From assembly GCA_020912385.1 (NCBI GenBank), contig CP087212.1, positions 1,116,001 through 1,180,000 on the forward strand: 64,000 nt of DNA, given 5' to 3'. Position numbers and translations under genes: made by a program. Within the stretch, counting starts at the first letter, position 1. The number at the start of each line of letters is the position of its first letter. Source of the DNA: Neofusicoccum parvum. Its lineage: Eukaryota > Ascomycota > Dothideomycetes > Botryosphaeriales > Botryosphaeriaceae. The notes beneath the pieces were generated by a model. The model was not told where the DNA came from, did no database searches, and saw nothing but the letters and a program-made list of their open reading frames with translations. Below are positions 44,818 through 54,251 of this stretch, piece by piece.

Positions 44818-45804
44818 ATGTCGCCGTACCACCTCCTTTTCCGGGGACTCCCCCAAGAACTCCTCGACACCATCTTCGAGTTCGCACTGTACAACCCCGA
44901 AGGCATCACAGTCAAGCAGAAAAGCGACCCGGAGGACGACGTGCTGGGGGAGACCATCCCCGTCGACAACATCAAGCCCGACACCAAGGACCTCGCCCTC
45001 GGCCTGTTCGGCACCTCCCACCACATCAGCGCGGCGGCACAAGACATCTTCTACCGCAAAAACGTCTTCACGCTTGCCATCAACCCGGACGAGGGCTTCG
45101 AGTGGCTCCGCCGCATCAACGCACGCCAGGCCCGGCCGCTCCAGCACGTCCACCTCACACGGCAGGCCATGGACCAGTTCCGCGCGCACGTCGACGTGGC
45201 GCCCGCGCTGGCGGCCCAGCTGTGCGCGGCGCCCGCGCCCCTGAAGACGCTGACCATCGACATGCCCGACGACGTGGTGGCGGGGGCGCGCTGGGCGAGC
45301 GTCGACATCGACATCGACGACCTCGAGGACGACATCGACGCCGACGAGGGCCTGGCCGGCGTGGCCTCGCCCGGCTTCCGCGCCGCGACGCGCGCGCTGC
45401 GCGACGGCGGCGTCGCCGCGCTGCGTCTGGCCTTCCCCCGCTGGTACGCGCTCGACACCGCGTCCGTCAGCTTCGGCGCCGTCTTCGTGGCCGTCGGCGC
45501 ACAGCTCCTCGACGGCGCGTGCGCGGCCGCTGTGCTGCGCAGGCACGCTGTCCTGATGCAGCGCTGCGCTGACGCCGCCCTTGCCGGCGAGCCCGCCGCC
45601 GCCCAGGCCGCGAGGCTGCGCCAGGTGGCGGTCGAGAAGCGCAGGCTGTTTCGTGAGGGCGGGTTCGTTGTCCACAGGGGCGTTCGCAGGCCCGGAGAGA
45701 GGGGCACGGTGGTGGAGATTCAGAGGGTGGCAGACGCGGAGAGGTCGTTGAGGCTGAGGAGGATGGGGAGGGAGAGGAGCGGGGTGTTGCGCGTGAGGGC
45801 GTAG
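44818..45804 (+). CDS. F-box-like protein of unknown function
   Basis: Single-exon 328-residue protein. Residues 4-25 (YHLLFRGLPQELLDTIFEFA) look like a short F-box, followed by a region with FYRKNVFTLAINPDEGFEWLRRI, recognised here by FYRKNVF and EGFEWLRRI, typical of fungal F-box-like families where a beta-strand block follows. The centre has an acidic run (DIDIDDLEDDIDADEG). The C terminus is basic and Arg-rich. No signal peptide or membrane span. Function unknown; F-box identity is moderate because the motif is short. The leader is an unusual repeat. Codons are C-ending at first and G-rich in the last 200 bases. Confidence 0.65.
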   Translation: MSPYHLLFRGLPQELLDTIFEFALYNPEGITVKQKSDPEDDVLGETIPVDNIKPDTKDLALGLFGTSHHISAAAQDIFYRKNVFTLAINPDEGFEWLRRINARQARPLQHVHLTRQAMDQFRAHVDVAPALAAQLCAAPAPLKTLTIDMPDDVVAGARWASVDIDIDDLEDDIDADEGLAGVASPGFRAATRALRDGGVAALRLAFPRWYALDTASVSFGAVFVAVGAQLLDGACAAAVLRRHAVLMQRCADAALAGEPAAAQAARLRQVAVEKRRLFREGGFVVHRGVRRPGERGTVVEIQRVADAERSLRLRRMGRERSGVLRVRA

Positions 45805-46272
45805 GGAGTGCGGTGGGTGGATTGGAGGTTTGGAAGGCGCTCTCCTTTGAGGCGTCAGGAGCGGAACTTTATTCGGTGCAGAAGCAAGAACTCAAGTCTG
45901 ACGTTTTCTCTTGAGTTGGAATCGCAGCAGGTCGTAAATGCAAAATACCATACATGCCAAGCCACGCCGAGAAGATGCTCTCTTACCACAGATGACTTCC
46001 AAACGCCTTGCCCATGCGCACGCCCTGTCGTTCAATCTTTCTCTCAGCGTGCCGGCGCACGTTGCCTGAGGTCCACCCGCACATTCACGTAAGGAGGCGG
46101 CTCCTGGACCTCGGGGTCAACCCCCTGAAGGACGGCAAACGGCACAGTGTCTCTCGCCGTGGACCGGAAACTCCGCTCCACGTTCCCATCCGCACAGCCG
46201 GATCCCCTGCGCCCCGCATCAGCACGAACAGACGGCGGCAAACACGCGGCGACGCCCTCCACAGCAGCTCGA
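45805..46272. other. Intergenic between convergent genes
   Basis: About 470 bp between two 3' ends. No gene seen. Confidence 0.55.
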
Positions 46273-48115
46273 TTACCTGACGTTCAACAGCCTCGCGCAC
46301 GCGACGCGCGAGCGCGCCACGCACGAGCTCACGCTCCGCCTCCACGCCTCGACGCCGGAGGCGGCGCCCTCCTCAGCATCTCCCTCCTTCTCCTTCTTCA
46401 GGCGCGGCATCAGGGCCCACACGGACAGCAGGGCGGCGAGCAGGGCGACGACGACGGGCTGCAGCACGCGCACGCCCTTGGCCTGGGCCAGCACGCCGAC
46501 GGCGAACGGGAAGATGGCGGCGCCGCTGCCGCCGAGCGCGGCGGCGAAGCCGATGGCCGAGACGTGCAGGCGCGCGGGCAGCAGGCGCGTGGTCGCGACC
46601 ACGACGGCCGGGAAGAGCGGGCCCAGGAAGAAGCCCTCGAGCGCGACGGCGGCGGCGGACACGGCGAAGTGCGGCACCAGCCAGAAGAGCAGCTGGAAGC
46701 CGATGGCGGCGGGGACGTACAGCTGGGGAGGGAAATCGAGTTAGCCTTTGAGGTTTCTCTTGCTCCGCCGTCTGCCCTTTTAAGTGACGGTGGGTGGACG
46801 CGGTCTTCGGCCCGCTCTGGTGGAGACCAGTGACGACGATCACGAGAGAATCGCAGACGAGGGTGTGGGACACTCACTGAAACGGCAAGCCTCTCGCCGA
46901 TGCGTGGGGTGACGAAGCCGAGCACGACGCGGCCGGCGGTGATGCCTATCCAGAAGCCGGTGGCCACCATGCCCGAGTCGAAGGCGGCGCCGTCGCGCTC
47001 GCGCGTCATGAACACCACGATCCACCCGCCCAGCGCCACCTCGACCCCCACGTACCCCAGCAGGAACACCGCCGCCACCCAGCTGACCCGCGACCGCAGC
47101 GCCTCCTTGAGCAGCCCGCCGCTGTCCGACGACGATGCGCTCTGCGACCGGAACCGGTGGCCCGTCGCGCCCCAGAAGCTGGCTGCGGACGTGCCGAGCT
47201 CGATGGCCGCGCCTCCGATCTGCGTCGGTGTTTGTTAGTGCCCGTCGACTCCAGCAGCACGGTGTGACGGGGCTGCGGAGAGAAGGAGAGGAGAGGAGAG
47301 GGAAGGGAGAGACGCACCATCAGGTAGTAGAACCCCCACCACCCCCACCCGGCCTTGGTGATCAGGCTGGTCGCCAGCAGCGGCGCCAGCACCGCGCCGA
47401 CGCCGTAGAACCCGTGCAGCAAGCCCAGCAGCTCGTTTGGGTTCGCGAGCTGGCCGATCCACGCGTTCCACGCCGCGTCCTCGACGCCGTTGGCGAAGCC
47501 GGCCACCAGGAAGAAGACGACGAGCGCCGGGTACGGCGGGTGGCAGGCGATGCCCGCGTACGCCGCGAGGTGGCAGACCGGCCCGACGACGGCCACCCCG
47601 CGCTGCCCGAAGTGGCTGTGGATCCAGTTGTTGAGGAGCGCCGCCGCCGCGTAGCCGCCCAGCGGCGAGAAGAAGACGAGGGAGACGATGGTGTAGTTGA
47701 GGTTGTAGTGGACCTCGAGCTGCCGTGCGCGTGAGATGTTAAACGGCGTTCCAGTGCTTGGGGGCGAGAACTGAAGCGGACAGACGTACGTATGGGATGA
47801 TTGCCTTTAGCAGAATGTCAGCGTGGAGTTCAAGAGGGGGGACGAAAGGATGCATTGGCAACGTACGCCGTATGCAGCGTCATTTCCACCCATCACCAGG
47901 AAGGCCCAGAACGTTGCGGCCAGGCGGCAGATGTTGATACGCGTGCTGTTCCACTTCTCCACTGCAACAACTGCATCCTCAGGGGCGCTGCTGGGGATCT
48001 GCGAGGCCTGAGAGGTTGATGTCTTGTCGGCATCGTCGCGTGCAGGCTCGGAGGTTGGATTGGGAGCCGGGAGCTGCTGCAGCTCCACAGTGTCTGGATG
48101 ACCAGGGTGGGCCAT
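46273..48115 (-). CDS. MFS transporter, fungal fucose-permease/Bsc6-like
   Basis: Exons 48115-47867, 47804-47790, 47719-47318, 47219-46878 and 46722-46273 encode 485 residues. A Pro/Ser-rich N terminus precedes about twelve membrane segments. The family-typical block GGNDAAYGAIIPYLEVHYNL, recognised by GGNDAAYG and LEVHYNL, is complete only if the 15-base exon encoding AIIPY is included. Later come FANGVEDAAWNAWIGQL and LLHGFYGVGAVLAPLLAT, a hallmark of this MFS subgroup. The substrate is unknown; sugars are a guess from bacterial relatives. A TATA box lies 67 bp before the ATG and a palindromic pair of CATTCGTCCGGACG sites lies about 290 bp before it. ATG 48115 is the first in-frame Met. Confidence 0.85.
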
Positions 48116-48181
48116 GTTTGGAGGGAACAACTGAGTTGATGTGAAGCAGGGGCGGGTCCCCAGACTGCGTGCGGGGATGGG

Positions 48182-48187
48182 TTTATA
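48182..48187 (-). promoter_or_regulatory. TATA box of the 46-48 kb MFS gene
   Basis: Minus strand reads TATAAA here, 67 bp upstream of ATG 48115. Confidence 0.55.
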
Positions 48188-48401
48188 GCCTCCACGGTGC
48201 CCAGCATCGACGTTGTCATACGTCGGGGGACTTTAGCCCTGTGGGCCGAGTCAACTGTGCCAGCGGTGTCGTTTGCCTAATGCGGTACTACTGGGCACCA
48301 CCTCCCGTCCAATCGGGACACATCGTGGAGGCAAAAGTCCGGCGAAACACCGGGAATATTTGTGTGGGGAACGTGGGGAACAGCTGTACGGGTAGTTGAA
48401 G

Positions 48402-48458
48402 CATTCGTCCGGACGCGAGCATGGAGTGAAAGAATATCAAACCCCGTCCGGACGAATG
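48402..48458. promoter_or_regulatory. Dyad A: CATTCGTCCGGACG inverted pair
   Basis: A perfect 14-bp inverted repeat, 48402-48415 and 48445-48458, with a 29-bp spacer. Each arm includes the palindrome CGTCCGGACG, which contains CCG/CGG half-sites like those bound by Zn2Cys6 regulators. It lies about 215 bp upstream of the MFS TATA box. A close relative occurs at 54597-54652. Confidence 0.7.
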
Positions 48459-49459
48459 ATTCGACTGCTCATGAATGAAATGTATGCTCACAAGCAGAAA
48501 ACGGAGATTCGTCGAAAACGATGCCAATTCTCAAGTGCCGCGAGAGCTGCGGAAACCTCGTTGGCGGCGAAACTGGTGTCGGAGAAATGGTCGTCGGCAA
48601 AATCCATTGCCGGGATCCGTTTGGGAAAGCAAAAGCAACGATGCCGACGTGATTCTTAGCCTTGGTCTCGTATTCAGGTGAAAAAAAGCCTGGAGTGTCA
48701 ACCTGTAACTCGGATCTGGACTCTGTACCACTTGAAGGTCTTCCTTGGTATGCCGGAGTAGAGGATCGGGGGTTCAGTCCATAAGTCGTGCGAACATGCA
48801 AATCATTCTCTCCGCCATCAATTGCTTGATCTTGTCCATATCAGGGTCTTGATCTCGCAACGCAGGACGAGCTCATGCGTCAGGCTCTCGAACACAGATT
48901 CTGATAGTCCACATCACCAAGCTTTGCTTCGGGTATGGTCGTTGTAGAGGCACGGCCCCTGATTGTTCTTGTCTGAGCTGACTCAGAAGGATTTGGGTTG
49001 GCCGGAGGATGGTCTGTCGTTGCTCGAGCCGACAATATTTGGAGACGCATAAATTGCTAAAGGTTTGAGAGCGCTTAAGGATTAGCTTCTAGAACCGCTC
49101 CTGCGGGTTAACTATCCTCAATGGCATGCATATTCTATCGCATCGTTGGTACTGTCTATAGTTTAAAATCTCAAGTAAATAAGTGTAAAAATAATTGCTA
49201 CAAATTTGTTTATAATAGACAGCCGCAAAATATATGAGGAATCCCATAGGACTTTAAGCTCGTGTTTTCAGAACCCCTTGTGGCGGCAAAAGTCAACCCC
49301 GCGCTCGGCTACTTTTTGGCGCATGAATCTCCCTAGCCGGAAGCAACGGAAAAGAGCCTCCGGTCTGAGTTTAGTCTAGTTATCTGCCCTACTGTGTCCA
49401 ATACAACAGCTGAATACCTGTCTTCGAGAAAAGGATTTTCAACCAAAAGGTCGATACTG

Positions 49460-52400
49460 CTACACGATGTTCTGAGGGGATCTGAGCGGTCTTGCTCTTC
49501 GAAGGCCCGGACGCTGCGTTAGGAAAGATAAGATCCGTCCTTTTGTAGTTCCATTCCCAGCACCCTCATCCATCGTTGATGAACTCTTTCTCTTGTCTTC
49601 CTTTTCAGGCTCTGAGATCCCCAGCCCATTAAAGGTTCGCTTCTGCATCGATACAATGCTGGCCTTTCTTGCACCCCCTTCGTTTGTCTTGTTGCGATTC
49701 GGGAAGTTGATGACAGCTTTGAAGCCAAGCTCAAGCTGTCTCGCGTTTATCAAGGCGACGATGGTGATGAACAGTGTAACAACAGCCACCCCAATGGTGC
49801 CGACAATGGCCAACCAGTTCGGCGTGTCGCTCATGCTGAAGATACTGACTGCGAATCCGAGTGGCAGGAAGAACGCAGTGATGTACGTGAACAAACGGAT
49901 ATCTTCCGCACCACGTAGGTTCAGGTCGTCACGGACACGGTCGAGCCTGTCAGTGAGGGATGTGCTGAAGGACCGGATTCTCGCCTGGCAGCGCTCCAGC
50001 TCCTGAACTCTCTGCTGGTTTGAGACCAGCAGCTTGGTGATGGCTGACCGGTACTTGCGCTCGTCGTTCTTCGTCCACCGCGGCTTCTCCGGGCCCCGAT
50101 CCTTCTCACGACCCATCCAGCTGGCGATCTTCTCCAAGTTCTCACTCAGATCTTCCTCAAGAACCTGTAGGATTCTCTCCAGCATTGCCCATTCCTCCCG
50201 GAAGGACAGGTAGGCGTCGCTGTCGATTCCGAAGAGGGCAATCGAGTCTGCCAAAGCGTCCGAGAGCGTGTCCGGACGATAGCTGGCCACCGTTGGCTCG
50301 GCATCCTTGCGGACTCCGGGGTCCATCTGCACCTTGGCCTGCACTCTGGCCTGCAACTTGGTCTTTGCGGCCTCCAGCATCTCGTTGGCGCTCTGCGTCA
50401 TGTCTCCCAGTATCCGGTCAAACAGGATCAGCTCGAGCACCTTGCGCTGCCTCCACAGGGGCTTCTCCCGATCAGCTTTGGGCAGCCGCGTGTCGAAGAT
50501 GACGTCGTGGATGCGTGCCTCAAGCTGCTCCTCCGTCGGACTCTCGCCCGGTTTGCGCTCGAGGAAGTGGCATGTCCAGTACCGGTCGAAGAAGTCTCCG
50601 GTGAAGCGGAAGCCCATGGCTGCCCGGTCAATCTTCTTTGCTTTGCCAGGAGCGCCCTCAACCCAGAGGTGTGGCATGCCGTCCATCTCATCATGTTTGA
50701 CCGTGTCGACGAGCTGGTAGAACGACAGGTGAAACTCGGTCTCCCACGTGTTGAGCACTGAAGTGACATCATCCAGAAGGTATTTGTCCGACTTGGCGTG
50801 CCTGTCGAAGAAAGACGACATCTTCGCCTTCTCGGAGTTGGGAGAGGCCAGGCAACAGAGTATGGTCGAGCCTTCGTCGACCCTGGGCAGCCAGACAAGC
50901 CTCTTCTTCGCGGACTCCGCAGTCCGGACCTGGCCCAGCCTGTCCCTGAGCTGTTCAGTATGCATCATCTGGATCTTTCGTCCGGGTCCCTCGTGGTGGT
51001 GGTGGTGCTCCGAGTGCGTCGAATGCCTGAATCCGCACCGCGACACGTCCAAGACGGTGCCTTTGATGCCTTCCTCCGCGAAGAAATTCCCGTCCCGGTC
51101 ATGGCGATCCCGTATGATCTCCCACGTCTCGTTTCCCAGCTCGGAGAAGCATCGGGCCATCTTGTACCTCGGAGGATCGAGCTCCCGGATCTCGTCCCAC
51201 ATCTCGCTGTCCATGGAGATGGACCGGAGCAGATCGTACAGAGTGAAATTTTGTCTAATCTCAAATGACTGGAATTGTTCGAGCGCAGGGTCGAACTCCA
51301 GGAAGTCCGGGTAGTTGTAGAGCCATTCGTCTGAGGGCTCGATGATGCTCTTGTGGTCGAAGAGGTCATTGAAGGGCATGGTCTTCTTCATGACTATTCC
51401 GTGTCTCCGAGCATGATTGCCGTTCCAAGCAGCCGAGTTATCCGGTTCAGACCTTGTTTCGAAGACAAAGGGCTCAATGTGGCTGATGACGGTTCTTTGC
51501 CGAGTAATATCTGGCATCCAGTTCTTGCCGTACGTCAGGAGGATGTAGGGGATCTCGAATGTGGCCTGCCAGTAGAAGTCCCAAGTGCGCTTCTCCTGAA
51601 CTAGTTCAGCCTCTTTCGTGGCTTCATTTAGTTGCCCCGCGAAAAGCCCGCTCGGCGATGAACTCCGAAGTAAGACGCTCATGGCGATACTGCACATGTC
51701 ATCTGCTGACCGGTGGTTGATTTCGAAGCCTTTCTTTGCCATGATGATTGCCAAGGCATAGCGCAGTGGATTGTCCCATCCAGAGTCCTGGTTTTCTTCG
51801 TGGTACTTCTGCGATTCGATGGTGTTTTCCCAAGAGATTACTTTGCCCTGAGACTCGGCCATGTCGAAGAAGGAGCTGTTCATATCATAGAACATGGCGG
51901 TGTCTCGAGAAAAGAAAAGAAACCGGCTTTCACTGGAAGACCGAGCGACGGCAAGCATGCGCTGGTTTGAGACTGGGTTGTCTGTCGTAAACCGTCTGAG
52001 GATGTTCCGCTGAGCTTCAGATGACGAGAAATCTCTGGAAGGCCCTGCTTTGAGAATCTCTCTTTTCGCTCTGGTTGAGCTCTTTCTGGTGGTCCTTGTC
52101 TTGATCATTTGCGGTTTGAGCTCCGCACCGAAGCCGAGCTCTTCGATTGACTTCAGAGCCTTCCAAATCCACACATGGTCATCCAGACGGTACTCGCCGG
52201 TGAACGCGCTTGTTGGCCGAGAAAAAATGAAGCACTTGCGTTTGTCAAGTCTATCCAGTGTTGTGATCCATGGACTGATGCACTTCTCTAGAACATCACG
52301 AAAACTTTCGTCTCCGACCGTCCTTGCGTAGTCGGCGGCCTTGATGATCTGAAAAGGAGTGTCTGTCAACAGTTTCCCACTCAGCTTAGAAGTAGACGTG

Positions 52401-54165
52401 GAGTCTAAGATTTGTTTCCCTGTTGCCCAATAGTGGGTTCCGAAACAGCCGCTTTCTCTCTCAGCTACCTCGAACACCCATTTTAGGTGACCTTTGCAGG
52501 TCTTCTGTATGCGCTCGAGAACATGAATGATATAAGCTCGTGAGTCGCAGATCCCATAACTCAAGTCGCAAGAGCATTCAGCGACCTTTGACGAGTGGTG
52601 ACCTGTCTCGTCGCCAAAGTCCTTCAGGCGCTCGAATACGGAAAGGAGGAACTGGAACGCGTAACTATTACTTGCGCTTAGCATTAAGAAGAGAGAAGGT
52701 AGATATTTAGAACTTACAAGCTTGCTGCTGTAACAAGCCGATGGCCTGAAAAATCCCCACATGTCAGAGCAACAGCTGGATAGCCGCCGCGCTCAGCAAT
52801 GCCAAACGTTCGCTGAGGTATGGGAAGACTGCAAACAGAGAGCAAGTGCTCAAGATTTCTGCGCATGATGAAATTCTCATGCGGGCACGGTGAGAGCGAG
52901 AGCCGTTTGAACGGGGTCATGTAAAATGCCTCGTCTGCGCTCAACATGTCGGACACCGGTACCAAGGACGATCTCCATGAGCTTTCTTTTGGCGTGACTT
53001 GCAGCCGGTAAGCCATGGTGATTTCCAGTCTCCCGGCCTTGGAGTAGTCGGCTTCGGCTTCCTCCCGGTCCTTGATTTTGTACCACTTGTTTGGCACCTC
53101 CTCGAGTTTGTGTGCTACACCGTTCACGAAGAGCGCCAAAACAAGGCTGGCGGCATCTGAGTTCTCGGGGCCTCTGAGCTGCTCAGCACCTGGCAGATCA
53201 ACAGCAGGTCCACCTTCGGGAGGGACCCCGTAGTGATTCAAGACCAGACTGTATCCATGCGGACCAAGCGACGTAGAGTATTCTTCCGATGCATAGTTCC
53301 TGGCCTGATTGAAGTTGTCACCGGAATCCGTAAAGTCCAAGTGTCGGATGAGGACGTCTGTATCTATCATGATGTTTGGAAGAACAGGGACGTGCTGGCG
53401 TCCAGGTTTCTGTTCAAACGTATGTCGTTGAAATATTGTCCCGTTGCGGATGAAGTACTGGACTGAGAGAGTGAAATTACTCGTGTCGAATGAGAAACGC
53501 GGCCAACGATCACGGACAAACTCAAGGCGCGGTTTCTGCTCGCTGAGCGCCTTCACAACCTCTGAGCTGTCCTCCATGTAGAGACCCGAGACTGTGACGC
53601 CGGGATTTGTTGATACATCGGCGAGCTCTTGTGCACGTTCCTCAATCAGAGAGGGCTCCGGAGTGCCTGGCAGGTCGACAGAACATATCCCTGACCTGCC
53701 CCGACCAAGGAATCGGGAGATTTGGATGAGGTTTCCGTAGATGTTGACGCTCGCTGTTGTGCCCTCATCTCCAAACGATGTGTAATTCTCCGCATGTTGC
53801 GCTGCAATATCTGCCTCTGCTGGGATTGACAATCTCTCCTCTTCAGGAAACGTGTACGTTGGAAACGTTTTCTCTGAATGGCCTGAGGATTTTGTGTAAG
53901 CCGCGAGACAGAGAAGATGGAAGACAAAATGCATGAACATACCAGCCACAAAGGTCTTGAACTCCTCCGCAGCTTCGTCAGGAAGCTCGCTGAATGTAGC
54001 AGGAGGCCCTCTGCGGAACTCTCTGGATGATGCAGAGCCAAGTCGTGGGGAGCTTCCAGAGCTCAAAGAAAAAGACGGAGCGGCCATTCGCGGCGATACA
54101 GGGCTGTTGATGGCGCTCTCCGGCAGAGCCGCAACGAGAGAGATACTGGGAAACGTGAAAGCCAT
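49460..54165 (-). CDS. Very large protein with C-terminal CorA-like membrane domain
   Basis: Exons 54165-53943, 53882-52718 and 52664-49460 encode about 1530 residues; if the 60-base intron 53942-53883 is retained, 1550. I recognise nothing in the first 1250 residues. The C-terminal part has a long helical stretch (QQRVQELERCQARIRSF onward) leading to two membrane spans at 49894-49745 (YITAFFLPLGFAVSIF and LAIVGTIGVAVVTLFITIVAL), the plan of CorA/ZntB metal-ion channels. The loop signature GMN of true CorA is absent; the position reads FSMSD. A His-rich patch (HSEHHHHHEG) lies near 51000. The tail is basic. The upstream ATG at 54237 sits only 7 bases below a TATA box, so ATG 54165 (ACCATGG context, MAFTFPSISL) is preferred. 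Magnesium transport is not established for such giants. Confidence 0.8.
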
Positions 54166-54243
54166 GGTATGCAAAACTGACTGCTGGATGGCAGGTTGGT
54201 TCAAAGGGTTCAGCTGAGGAGCGAATGTTCGGAGCATGCTATA

Positions 54244-54251
54244 CTTTTATA
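54244..54251 (-). promoter_or_regulatory. TATA box that decides the start of the CorA-like gene
   Basis: Minus strand reads TATAAAAG. It is 7 bases from the ATG at 54237, too close for that ATG to be transcribed with a normal leader, but 79 bases from ATG 54165. Confidence 0.6.

Larger units (their letters stand above)
48116..49459. other. Intergenic with dyad element; AT-rich toward 49.2 kb
   Basis: 1.3 kb between the transporter promoter and the 3' end of the CorA-like gene. It holds the TATA box and dyad listed separately. Bases 49130-49260 are distinctly AT-rich. No gene supported. Confidence 0.55.

Noticed and set aside
44707..45675. Minus-strand frame with repeated Met-Val-Leu-Leu at its end
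   Set aside because: It is the reverse complement of the CAACAACACCAT leader and the F-box-like gene, giving a false hydrophobic repeat.
48740..48790. GGGTTCAGTCC resembling a tRNA T-arm
   Set aside because: No matching acceptor stem or A box upstream.
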